Origin: Ciona intestinalis
Taxonomy: Eukaryota; Chordata; Ascidiacea; Phlebobranchia; Cionidae
Length of the DNA stretch: 64,000 nucleotides
NCBI RefSeq assembly: GCF_000224145.3
Contig: NC_020169.2
Coordinates: 5,095,555 to 5,159,554, forward strand
Reading direction: 5' to 3'
Below, piece after piece: positions 31,701 through 43,700 of the stretch (positions within the stretch are counted from its first letter, which is position 1; each line of letters opens with the position of its first letter). The position numbers and the translations under genes are program-made. The notes beneath the pieces were generated by a model. That model saw only the letters and a program-made list of their open reading frames with translations, was not told the DNA's origin and searched no databases.

Positions 31701-34700
31701 TTAGAATAATTAATATATAGACTAGAAGAATAATATTTATGTAATATTGTTTATAATGTTTAAAATGAATGAACTATTCCGTACTCATTTATTATTTGTA
31801 GCTTGGAATACCCCACAGTTTTGGAATGATTAGCGCTAAATATAAGATGCCAGACAGAACATCAAGTGTTAAAGTTGCCTTGGAGTAAGTCATCATAGTT
31901 TATTTATCCTATATGGGTGATGTCCTAAAATGTGTTACATGAGATATAAGCCAGGTCCAATTACCTGACACGCAGGGTTCTACAATCCTTAGTGAGTATT
32001 GGGTTGGAACATATTTGTTAAGTGTCTTGCCCAAGAACACATGCACACATTAGCGTAAAACCCAGTTTTCTCTACTTACAAGCACCTACTCACTGGGCTA
32101 TGACGCTGAACAATATTTCATAAATATCCTTTATTTGGTTGGCTATGAATGTGATATTGACTTTTTCTTGTTTTACATGCCTACCATCTTCCGTTTTTGT
32201 TACTTTGACAGATATTGATTTTACAGATTGGTTTTTAATGTTGGAATAATTAGTGTGTCACTGTGGTTCACTACTTTCATAAATATTTAATTCCAAATAC
32301 TGAAAATTTGTTGTTTATCACATTTTTACCAACTAATTTGTACATTTAATATAAAAGTAACTGCTACCATATACTGCATTGCCTTTATATTTGATACAAT
32401 TTTCACAGAGCTGGCACGTTTGGTGCAATTGTTGAATATGGGGCAGAACATCAAATGTCACACAACTCTATTGTATCAGCTCATGTTCGCATTGGAGTGC
32501 CTATAGGTGTGACTCTAAAACTCAGGTATTTTTACACAACTATATGCTATTCTACATGGGTAAGCTCCAACAGTGCAACCTGTCATGGGACTTGAGATTT
32601 AGGTCACAGTTAGGCCATAACCCCGATACCAATTGTGTTACCACATAGACCTCACTAGATATTTGATATAATGAGTTAAACAATTACTGGATATAAATCT
32701 TAACCCTGTATTGCTGTTCGAGTCCCTTCTATTTGTTCTTTAAATAACACGATCCATGCTATTTTTTTAAAAGAGATAAATTTTCACATCTAATTTAAGT
32801 TTAACATTACTGTACGATAAGCTTTACCAATCACATTCAAATCCAGGTTGAATCGTTTTACCCAGACCTACCTCATCCCTATCACATTATCTGAGGAGGT
32901 AAACCCAGTGGCTGCGTTCTATGGAACAGTGGCTCCTCTGCTTATATATGCTGGTGTGCACTTTCTTATTATAAGACCTTACCGAAGAAAAGAAAAAGAA
33001 AGGTATAATCTTTTAACTTTGATAAAATTCTGTGAACTGTTTAAAATTTTGCGATTTATGACTTGTATGTCTGAGTACTAGATCGTATAATAATGTCTTA
33101 TTTATATTTCTTTGATTTGTTCCTGGAAAACCGCAATGACAGTCTTTTACACATGGTACACAGTAGCTTTACGCACAAGTCTCTAAAAGAGACAATTATG
33201 TGCATTACGAAATAGTTAGCTGTAAAAATTATGTGTTTAAATACATTTAATATTATTTTGCTCAGTAGAGACCTTAGTTCAGAAATATATTTCACGGACA
33301 CTATTCACCATCACCATTGTTTATTATTTTTCTCTAATTTTGTTCTCAGACTCTCAGAAGAGAATGAAGAATCTTTAGTTAACGAAACTAAAAAGAAAAA
33401 AGAAGAAGCTGAATCTACGGCAAGCTTTTTTTATCTTTTATCAATTAAAAATAAAAAACTTTAATCATTACTACACAATTATTATTGTTGTAAAGTAGGA
33501 CAGATATTTTAATTTGCATTTTTTATTGCACAATTTTCATTTTTTTATTGGATTTTTATAAGTTTTCAAATTTTTCAAATTAAGTTTTATTAATTTTTTA
33601 ATATTTTGATAAAGTGATGTATAATTTGCGTGCCCTCTTCAGATACAAATGATGAAGGAATCAACAGAGAGGAAGATTGATGCGGAGGAAAGGAGGATGG
33701 GACTTGTCATCACTGAAGCGTGGTACGGAAGATTTGTCTCCGAAGACAGGTGGGTTGTGTTGCAATATTTGTATTGATATTCCAGTGGTTGCTAATGGGC
33801 TGTCCAAATTATCAACAACACATAAATACCTGAAAAAAAAACAAAAAACTAATCACTCACAAAGTAACATACTTGGTAACTCACAAGCTGGCAGCCTGGC
33901 ACGTGGTGTTTGAAACAGAACACCTGTGGTGTAACAACTGTCGTTTTCTAGCTACGCAAGAATAAAGTAAGTTACATTCATTCATATATTCTATGTGGTG
34001 GAGTCCTTTGTAAGAACATATAATTTAGGCCAGACTATTTATATTTATGATTATAAATGAATGAATGTATTTTTTTCCCCCACATATGGCAATGACAGTG
34101 GTCACTTACAACTAACCATGTATTGTAGGTGATTATTTTTGTGTCTGGCTTAACATCGGGGTAATAGATCAACACTTGCCTGCATATCCTAGTAACAGAT
34201 TATAAGTTTATAACGGTACTTTATTGGAAATCCATATTCATAAATTATCCTCACCAAACCAAATATCTAATTCCAGCTCTAAAGTACCCAAGTTAATAGA
34301 CGTTGCCATTCCCTTACAAAACCTGGTGGAAAACTCTAAATTACAACTTCCAGCAGACATCACTAAAAGTGGATTGCCAGGTTTTTATGATCCTTGTCCG
34401 GGAAGTGACAAGAAATTAAAGGTAAAAATTAAGAACTATGTATATAGCAACTTATATGGATTGTCTTTCCACTAGGAGTAACAGCCACGCTTATTTTCTT
34501 CCAACTAAATGTAAATATGTTTTTAACTGTAAGCGTGTTTTAACGACTGTTGTTTTGTCGCTATATCCTGTCTTTTCGTTTAAAATATTTCTAAATCTTC
34601 GCTACCGTAATCAAATAAAAGTCTTCGCTACGGTAATAGACAAATATAAGTTATTATTATTATATTTAATCCATAAGTAATCTTGCTGTATATGAATTAT

Positions 34701-35074
34701 GAGTGCATTATATACCTACTGTGTTTGCTGTACTGTTCTGTGGGAACTGAATTGGTTTATCTAAATTATCTCTGTGTAAAGGTTTATCACATACAGACTT
34801 AGCGTGTGTTGGTTATTAGTTACTTTACACACACTAGCAGCACTCAGTATTTTTTCTTTGTCCAGGGTTCTAATTAAAATAATTGCAACAATTTTTAATT
34901 GTTCTGATTAAAAATATTTTACAGTGGATTTCTGCTCTAATAAGGTTTTTTGTTACAAATATAAAGAGCATAAAAATATATTTCCCTCAGATAAGTTACA
35001 AGTTTCGAGGTGGTTTACATAGTGTGGTATTTGATGATAAAGAAGCAGTAAGAATACCTTTAAGAAGTAAGTAA
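28789..35074 (+). CDS. DNAJC11: DnaJ homolog subfamily C member 11, 15 exons, 554 aa
   Basis: Exons 28789-28866, 29194-29314, 29476-29546, 29812-29913, 30080-30208, 30503-30625, 30933-31006, 31274-31478, 31802-31884, 32409-32525, 32847-33002, 33350-33419, 33643-33749, 34277-34421 and 34991-35074 join in frame to 554 aa plus stop (human 559). The J domain spans about 14-80 with the HPD motif at 44-46 (VYHPDK), the loop that triggers Hsp70 ATPase, then [19 protein letters not shown]. The rest follows the family: [20 protein letters not shown], a long beta-rich middle, [14 protein letters not shown], a hydrophobic stretch ending [11 protein letters not shown], a helix, then [25 protein letters not shown] and [15 protein letters not shown]11 is a mitochondrial membrane protein linked to the MICOS/MIB complex and cristae shape. 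The intron after exon 12 is GC-AG. A strong GTAAGT overlaps the last codons (from 35066), so a variant with a further 3' exon is possible. Confidence 0.95.
29720..29748. repeat. (AT)n microsatellite
   Basis: A run of alternating A and T in intron 3 of DNAJC11. Confidence 0.75.
30353..30412 (-). mobile_element. SINE-like repeat, fragment 8 (DNAJC11 intron)
   Basis: A short fragment with GGTCGTATAACAGGGGTGTT and GCTTCATACACCTCATGCCC, the central block of the family. Confidence 0.5.
31950..32115. repeat. Dispersed repeat with GTTAAGTGTCTTGCCCAAG block (DNAJC11 intron 9)
   Basis: Contains CTGACACGCAGGGTTCTACA, GTATTGGGTTGG, GTTAAGTGTCTTGCCCAAGA and ACACATGCACAC. The core block recurs at about 18330 and resembles a block common in SINEs of marine animals. 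Borders are not visible. Confidence 0.4.
33780..33990 (+). mobile_element. SINE-like repeat, copy 9 (DNAJC11 intron 13)
   Basis: Starts TCCAGTGGTTGCTAATGGGC, includes TCACTCACAAAGTAACATAC, GGCACGTGGTGTTTGAAACA and CAACTGTCGTTTTCTAGC and ends GTTACATTCATTCATAT. Nearly complete. Confidence 0.65.
34600..34650. repeat. Two-unit tandem duplication (DNAJC11 intron 14)
   Basis: TCTTCGCTACCGTAATCAAA and TCTTCGCTACGGTAATAGAC follow each other about 26 bases apart. Confidence 0.6.
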
Positions 35075-35341
35075 TCTAATGCAATTCAGTTTTCATACTA
35101 ATTTTCTGAAAAGTATTAGAGACATTTCTTTCAATTAATCAAACTGTAGAAAAAAAGCTCTACTTTTAAAGTGTTTATCGAATATATAAATATAACAACT
35201 CGTAAATGGGCACTGTTGTTGTCCTGTAACCCATAGATAAATAAATTACAATCAAAAGTAGCTTGGGTGTTTTAGTAATTGGCAAAATCAGGACCAAATC
35301 CTAGGTCCGCTAACACGACTCATATAAGATAGAATATAATA

Positions 35342-35530
35342 GAATGGGGGAAGATGGGATACCTTTTCATTCTAGTTTCTCGTCCCTTTTAGCAGTAAAC
35401 AAAGAGCATTCAAAGAATTATAAAACCGTATCCTCACAATTCTCACATAGACCGTTGTTAATTGCTTTAAACACGATCGAGGTATTTGGATAATATGTGC
35501 TAAAAGTGTCCTGTCTCCTCCTGCTATATA
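35342..35530 (+). mobile_element. TAGGGTGGGG MITE, copy 10
   Basis: Starts GAATGGGGGAAGATGGGATA, contains AGCAGTAAACAAAGAGCATT, ATAAAACCGTATCCTCACAA and ACACGATCGAGGTATTTGGA and ends GTGTCCTGTCTCCTCCTGCT. Confidence 0.8.
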
Positions 35531-36036
35531 ACAGTAATCATTTCGGCTATTTTCACAGGTCACTCAGTGACAAATGAGACATCAGATTGACCCACAGTAA
35601 CCCCGACACGCTTCACTGCCTAATATACGAGCGCAGTTGCCGAGTGTTAAGCACAACGGGCAGTGACGAGGCAACAACATGGCTCATAATCAACAAAAAC
35701 TTTTATGCAATTTTTTGTTATTTGACAAAACCCTAAATTTACGTTTAATGGTTGAGAAAATGTCGTTTGCCAGCATGAAAAGTTTTATTTCGTCGTTCCT
35801 AATATACTGCCTAAATGAGTATCAGTTGCTGCAGTGTGTTACAAGCATATACGTGTATGTAGTAAAGTGAATTCTCTGCATAAGCGGAAAACTATAATTC
35901 GCAATCGGTGCTGGCCTCGTACCCTCCAAATACTACATGCAGCTTGCTGAGTATTGTCCCTGTTTTACACTGTGTTAAATAAATTCCCAATCGCAGTTTT
36001 GTATTGTTAATTTAACGGCATTATCAAGACTCGTAT

Positions 36037-36222
36037 GGACGAATGTAACTTGCTTTATCCTCGTTTGGCCGAAAAACGCCAGTCCTTATAACACGTTTTG
36101 TTTTATACTCCTCGTGCCAGGTGTATGCTACTTTGTGGGTGATTTATTCTTTCGATTTTTTTATGTTAAGCTAATAATTTGGATAACCCATTAGTGACTA
36201 CTGGGTCGGAGCAATTGCCGTT
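36037..36222 (-). mobile_element. SINE-like repeat, copy 10
   Basis: Reads GAATGTAACTTGCTTTATCC, CGTTTGGCCGAAAAACGCCA, CTCCTCGTGCCAGG, CTACTTTGTGGGTGATT and GTGACTACTGGGTCGGAGCA. Nearly complete, reverse orientation. Confidence 0.65.
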
Positions 36223-39200
36223 TTGTGTCTACGTAATAACATTCATTTTAACGTGTGAACTTAACAGAAAAAAACAATTGTTTTCCTGCACACCGCAGTC
36301 AGTTTGAATATATATCCATTTTCTTAATGCGGAGTTATTACAATGTTGTTGTTCAAAACAAAGACATTCTTGGGCATAACTTCGGAATTCGCCCCTGGTC
36401 GTTACTCTTATAGTTTGAAAAACATGTCTAACATTGTTTGGCTTATAAGCCAACAATATATCAGAAGGAGAAAGGCTTATTTATTACCATAGCACGAATA
36501 GTACAGCAAACAATCTTTCAACAAAACATATTTTTATCTTCCTTGAAATATGACTTTACAAACACATGTTTCTGGGTCGTGGTCTAGTCTGGCGTATTTT
36601 TATAAACACCAAATTTGTTCCGTTTTGTAATAAATATTCTGGTATGTTTTGACATGAGGACTAGAGGTATATATATACAAAACCTTTGGGCACCTTTATT
36701 CATAGCCAAACAGGCGGAACTCACGGATGGAAACTTAACTCGGTCGTCACGAAATTATTAATAAAAAGGAAATTGCAACATTTTCATGAGCAACATTCAT
36801 GTCTTATGTAGCCTATATGGACTCAGTGTGGAGATTGTCAATCATGCAGATCAGAGCCCAGTACTCCAACATCTCATCATAGTCCACGAATTTATTCAAT
36901 CACAGTGTGTTCTATGTATCGAAAATAATACCTAGGCATTGTGGTGCTTTCGCCCTGTTTAAATTCGCGGGGATCGCATATTAATGTGTTATAAGAAGCT
37001 TTCCATATGCATTTCTGTTATTTAAATTGTATTAAATCGTCATCTTTTAAATTGTATCTTTATACAGTGAAAGGTACTTTGTCATGTAATAGGGCTGTAA
37101 TTCATCGTTAGATTTATTATAAAGTCACTTTTATCACTGTACCAGTTCAACAGCTTAATAGCACTTGTTAGTTTAATTACAGCCGATGTTCTAACTGTTG
37201 GTGCAATGCTTTATCTTCTAATGGTTATACAGTGTAGACTGTAGTACTTGTTATATAGGTACATCGTGTATGAGAATTTTTTAAGGGCAAAACCTATACG
37301 ACCCAACCTTTTTAAGACTGTATACGGGTTTGGATAGGTGTTTGCTTTAACAAGTAAAGTACATTGCAAATATCACTCCATTACCATCAGCGTATAAAGC
37401 TTTTAAAACACGACCGCATACTCGCATACCTTAGTTTCAACATTCAGAAATCCGGCTGCGAATATCTGTTGTTACGAAACATTCCGATTCGTTTCATACG
37501 CAGCGAGGTAGTTGGGTGAATCACCACTTCGGGTCGTCTCGCTTACACATTCTCAATTGCGTAGCGGAGTATCAAACTACTATTTATTCTATTCACAACA
37601 GAGTTACAAAATACATACCCACGTTAAACCACTGCTTTGGCATCTTGATTTTCTAAGAGAGCTAAGAAGTCAATGAACCACGAGGCCAAATCATCTGTAA
37701 TTTATGCAAGCAACCCACGTATGTTTTATACAGAGATTCTATCATTATATTCAAGCCATTGTTATAATTCAGACCGTGACACCAGTCCACTGTAAGCTTA
37801 TAACGCTGAAACTTCGTTGGGCTGGTATTCTTACGGCGTTGTACACCGTAGTAACGTAATTTCATTTCAAAATCGAAGCCTAATTAATTTGTACGTAACT
37901 AGGGTTAGGAAATGCACAGTACGTCATTATGTCTAGCGCCTGGCTATGAATAAAACAGTAACGATTTACAATAACAGGATTCATTTATTGGGCAGTGTAT
38001 TTGCACAAAATTTCATGCTCATTGTGTAATGTAGCGAGTTCTATTCAGTGTATTTTGGTGTCAGTGACAGTGTTAGCTTGGCCGTCACACCGTATTGTTA
38101 CTTGTTTATTATTAAGCAAGTTTAGACGGCAATAAAAGACGTTTGAAAGATAATAGCGTCGCCGGCGATCGGTCATTCGTTATTGACCTCGGTCAAGTTT
38201 TGTTATTGTTATTAGTTTGTTGTTGCTTCGCCAGTGCGATTAATGTGTAAACATGAAACAAAAGCCCAGGTTTCTTCTACAGCGCGGCGACCTTGCACTT
38301 GCAACATAGAACAATAGCACGCGAATAAATGTTTTTTTTCGTATGCGCGTTATCTTAAAAGTCGTGCTTCCAACAAAGGCGTGTTGTGGACTAGCTGGAC
38401 AAATCTTTGCGACCGGCATAACAGTAAGCATGTTAATCAGGCTACTACAGACCGTAGGCAAGAAAAAAGCGGACCAGACTACGTGGGAAAATGCCCGCTT
38501 GTTTATAACTAACGCGGCGAAACTGATCCAGATTATTCACCGACTTTCAGTATCGACAATACAGCTTAGCAATGTCCAAGTACAGCTATTTTAATTAGGT
38601 TCATGCTGAGCAGCGTGAAGGAATATGAGACGCAGTGTGTGAGAGATAGTGTTTGCTAGAAATAGAATCTTCGCATACCAATCTAAGCAGTCATTCTTGA
38701 GTGACCTACTTTTGGTGGCTTTAACGTAAACTTGTTTTTTCGGGGTCACTGAAATGTGCATAGTTCGGCCTCTGCGCTCTGAGGTGGTCGTTAGTCGTTA
38801 CAATTAATCTCTTGACTTGGATTTTAACGAGCGCAGCCTAATTTCCTCACGAGTTACAAACATGCAGTTAAGAAAAACTAGGATGCGATGGAATTTTCTT
38901 GTTTGTCGATAAAGTTTACGGTTGGCCATAAACGTGAAGATTCGCAGTCGGAGATAAGGGCAAACAAACCATAACTTACCTGTATGGATTAATTGCGCCA
39001 CTATATTCGACTCTGCGGTTAGCTAGAAGCTAGTAACCAATGTACGCTGGGTAAACATAATGTTGAAAACTTTTCAGTTATTGGAGAAGTAGTTAAACTG
39101 GTCCGGGCCAGTCTATATAAGCTGTAACTCCTGCTTATTGAGTTTTCATAGAGATTTACAACTATCTCTACGTTTTTAACTTTAAACAGATGTCAAATTT

Positions 39201-40720
39201 TTTGGTTCATATTTTTAGAAAAGAATTTTCGTCTACGATATTTTTAATTTGTAACAGTCCGCGGAATAATGAGATGATATTTTGTCACTAAACGTGATTG
39301 CGCGTTAAGTAGAATACGTGATCACAAAGTTTCATAATCACCAATTCGAAAAGAGAGGGAACGGTACAGCGGATGTAGTTATGGTGAAATTGGCCGACTT
39401 CGTATGACGTATTATGAGGTTTTCTGGTCGGTTAGGGCTGTTTAATACGATGAAAGCCGTCACCTATTCTGGGATTATTAATTTGGCGTGAAAGGATTCC
39501 GTATGTGCCTTATGTAAGCACGCTACTGTTTGGTTTGTTCTTTTTAAAGTTGGATAGATTAGAAAAGGGTTGAAAATTTGCAACAAAGTAAGGTGTTACT
39601 GTTTCAGGAAAAAAGTTACATTGATTGAGTGGTAAGGTGTTAGGTTCCAGGTACATGGGTAGAATTAAGCGCTTGAATGTCACCCTACGGCAGTTCTACC
39701 AATTCGACCCGCAATTTGTGCTCGGCGTTTGCTGTGAGAGAGGTAGCGAGAGAGAGATGTGCAAAAAGTCACCACTTCTTGCACTGTTTGATCGACGAGA
39801 AAAGAAGAAGGCCGAGTTGGCTGTCTGTTGTATAGAAAATGAAACAGACAGTCAAACGCGGTTGCAAGTGTTGCACCAAGCTTACGGTTTCAAGCTCTTT
39901 TGTGGAAGGTGCTTTCTATAGCTACTGTTGAGGGACGTGCCAGTGTTATTGTTTAGACTCGCGAGGCAAAAGTCAAAATCTAGTTTTACGGCCACTTTAT
40001 CAGTTGGGACAATCTATAAGCCGTTTCAAACACGTAAAGTCGCTTCAATTCGGTTTAATGTATTTTTACAAAAGCAGTTCTGACTATGAGGACAAACGCC
40101 AGAAGTTGTATGACGCATTACCACCACGGTTTGTAGAAAGTATGCAAAGGAATGAGTTGTTCAGTAATATCGGCCAATCAGTTGACACTTAGTAATCTGT
40201 CAGCTGGATTGTGCAATGAGAGCAATCGAACGAACAGAGTTTAGTTATTTGGCAGTAAAGAAAACACTCCGTAACTTAAGTTGGATACATTGTGGTGGTG
40301 TAGTCATCGGATGTTGTTGTTAGTTTAGCGAATGATTTATCTTTGGGAACTATCCTGCTAGTCCGTGTAAACGCGCAAACATTATCTGTGTCGCATTATA
40401 TCGAGTGCGTGTACTTTGCAAGGGTACGACCTTGCAATCGCAACCGTCATGTTTACATTAGGCATGCATCCGAAGACTGTGTATGTTTTGCACGCCATTA
40501 ACAAAGTGCAAGGTTTGCTTAGCGGTCGGGAACTCGAACTGTATTAGTTTGTTTGGTGTTGAACTAATTAAAACATTTGTTTCCAGCCCTTAGCTCAAGT
40601 TAAGTGTGTAAATGCATTTAACTGAGATTGAAACAATTGTGATTACACGACTTTATTCGAATACTGACAGCACCCACGCAATTGGATCCGGATATATTTG
40701 TTTGAACATATTCTGCCACA

Positions 40721-43700
40721 ATGTTGCGCACTCAGTCTAAGCAAACGCCGACCGAAATGAGCCACGATTACTTCATGGAAACGTACGGCAATATCACGCC
40801 TTCGAAAAGCGAAGCTAAAGCGATTCCCGGTAAGTTCGGAAGTTAAATATAATTTCGAATAACATAATTCGACTCAATCTTTCTCGTGACCCTTAACTCG
40901 GAGAATCCGGATTAGCAAAGTAGTAAGGGCTAGACCGTCTGGTCAATTGCTATTAAAAAAGAGCCACCCCGTTTGGGACTGCTAGACTAATGTTCGTGGT
41001 CCATTGTATAATCTATTTCTTCCTGTCACGTTATATTGCGAACAGTCGTTCAAGTCTGGTTCATTATTACCGTATCCTATTCAATCCTATACAAAATCTA
41101 TAGGTTCTTCCGGTAAAGCTGTTAAAAATGGTTGGTCACCAAGTCCACAAACGACAGGCCAAATACACAAAGGAGAATTTCGCTCAGCGGACAACAGACA
41201 CAAGGTATTGTAGTGTGATGAAGGCAGTGCCTTCAAACAGTTGCTTTGTGTACATTGAGATATCTCGCGTACCTGAGTTCCATCATGTGTGCTGGAATGG
41301 TCAAAAAATCGATCTATGTACACAACGCAAGTTAAAACTCAGGAATGGTGATGATTTAACGTCCGAATAGAAGGGATTGTGCTGGGCAAGCTTAACAATC
41401 AGTCTATACCGGGCGTTGTTCGGATAAGTTACGAAGCAAAGTTGGTGAATAATGGCCTATCTAAGCTGTTCCAATGTTAGTGCCGCGAGTTCTTCGTATT
41501 GAACCACTACAAAGTGAATGCTACCGCTTTGTTGCAGCGGAAATCCAAGATTTAAGGACAGTCGCCAGAATTTGGCTCTCACAGATAGGCATCGCAGTCA
41601 GACTTAGTCGCTAAACCCGAGTTAAAAGGTTTTCTTGCCGCAGTATGTTTAGCTAAGTACTGCTTTTTAAAATAGACATGAGTAGGTCTGTTCAGTGTAG
41701 CGCTACCCACTTTATTTCCTTGTTTATTTCAACAAGGGATGTGACGTAGGGTATGTATAAATGCAGCTTAACTACGTCATCGTGGGCTTGGGATCTAATT
41801 TTGCATGTTTACAATGCCAAATACACATTTGTAACGCTGCAACAACACCAAGTGTTCCGGTTCGTGGCTTTTTCGATGCCGCTGTGGTTTAAGATAGCAG
41901 ACTAATTTAGCTCCAGCTACACCCCACAGCACAGTATCCGCCCAGCTCCGTCAACACGCTTTAAGCTTGAGCTGTTAACAATCTTACACATATATAGCTA
42001 AGAAGAACCGGAATGTACCAATAAAGGGCACTCGGAAACAAACACCTCTGTATACACGTTACAATTATGGTCGCATATTAGGACGTACACGTCACAACAC
42101 TCCACACAGTGAAGGATGACTCTATTCAGATCGTTTTTTAGGTCGCTTACAGACCTTTGTTTTCGTTTGTTATATCCGTGCGGCGTCTGCGCTGCTCTGT
42201 TGTTTAGTCGCACAGGAAAAGCGCTTTTTGTTCCAGCAATCTCGCATCAGTTGTGTTTACGTTTAAAAAGTGTCTTTCTACTCTGTGTCCCGGCCGTGGG
42301 ACGCTATCCTGTGTTGTCCAGCTATTGTATACAATAACATACACGTTCCAACAGCGGCGGGTTTCCTCTTCAAATGTAACAAACAACAGGTGTGCTCATT
42401 CTAACTCGCAGTTGGCTAATAAGCGCCGACGAATAAATGACCACATTCTGTGCCAACTCTATGAAAATAGTCGGCGTAACATGTTCATTCGCGAAGTTGT
42501 CTGCAATTAAAAATTACCGCAGAAATTTAACACTGGAGCAGGTGGGACGTGTAAAGCTCTGCTGGTGATAGATAATGTTTCGTATTTGGTTTCTTTCAAC
42601 CGTAACCGTGCGCAGTGAGTTGCAGCGAGTCGATATCATTGCGCGAACTATACCCCGTGGAAAAGTGGATTTTTCGCGAATGTTTATATGTATTTCGCTT
42701 TAGACACGTTATCTTTTTAACCCGAAACGCCGCGTAATTGTGGGTATTGTATCGCATTCGACGGAGAACAACAAACAAACGTGGTTATTGGCGTCTCGTC
42801 GTAGTGCACGTTGACGTACTTAACACTGTCAAGACAGCTAATTCTCACCAATCCGATACGTCGCTTGCCGGACAGCCAACGAAGCGATTTATTGCATAAG
42901 CACGTCGTAAACTGCAGCTACGCAATTGCTACAGGGCACTCGCCAATTAAAGCAGTGTGCACAGTTTAAAGTTACAGCCGCACACATTTCGAATGCTATG
43001 ATAAATGTTAGTTTATAACCTTTTCACCTACATGTAAAATAACATGTGTGATACGGTTTTAAATCAATTCGCCATGGTAGCCGAATGCGACACTCTATTA
43101 GCTGTTCACACCAATATAGAAGAGGAAACATGTCTTCCGGCCACGCAGTCTGTACAATAAGTACATAAACAAGGATTCGTTGCGATTATGTCCACTATAG
43201 ATCTTACAAAGGCCGATGTATAGCAACGTTCGCATCTTGAATCGCATTAGACGATCATCTACTACAACGAGATAAGACACCGCCTTACATTGTATAGGTG
43301 TGACATTTCTTAACCCCAGTCCAATTAAAGAAGCAATCGTCGCATTGTCCGCTGGTACCTGGTAATCGCTATTTTCTACATAATTATATCGAACAGTTTA
43401 AAGGTGCTTTGTCTTGTCGAGCCAACTAACCACCAGCTTACAGTGTTTTTGGCGTTTTCTTTTAAAGAAGATAAATAATTATCGGTTGCCTTGTATCGGT
43501 TTCTCGGTAAAAGTAAAATCTGCACAACGTCAAAGCCGACCAAACGGTTTGAAAGTTTTATTGCTTTGCTTGTTTTTTTTATTTGGCCACCGTCGAAGGT
43601 TAAGCGCTGAATTGGTTGCGGGTTAAGAAATTGCGGATATGCGGCATTTATTCACTGCCAAGACACTCGTGGTTCTATGTGTGGTCGACATTTCAATTTG

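Larger units (their letters stand above)
35075..40720. other. 5.6 kb intergenic region, DNAJC11 to gene A
   Basis: One MITE (35342) and one SINE-like repeat (36037) occupy the left part. From about 37.3 kb on the sequence is repeat-poor and looks richer in G+C, with short open frames (for example 38343-38594 and 39625-39921) that lack splice context or family resemblance. This may be the regulatory region of gene A, whose first start codon is at 40721. I see no supported gene. Confidence 0.4.

Noticed and set aside
32690-32745. tRNA-like TTCGAGTCCC in a DNAJC11 intron
   Set aside because: No matching A box or cloverleaf arms could be found around it.
39625-40192. Two open frames (98 and 62 codons) upstream of gene A
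   Set aside because: Both begin at non-ATG codons and have no homology or splice-site support; probably chance in a less AT-rich stretch.
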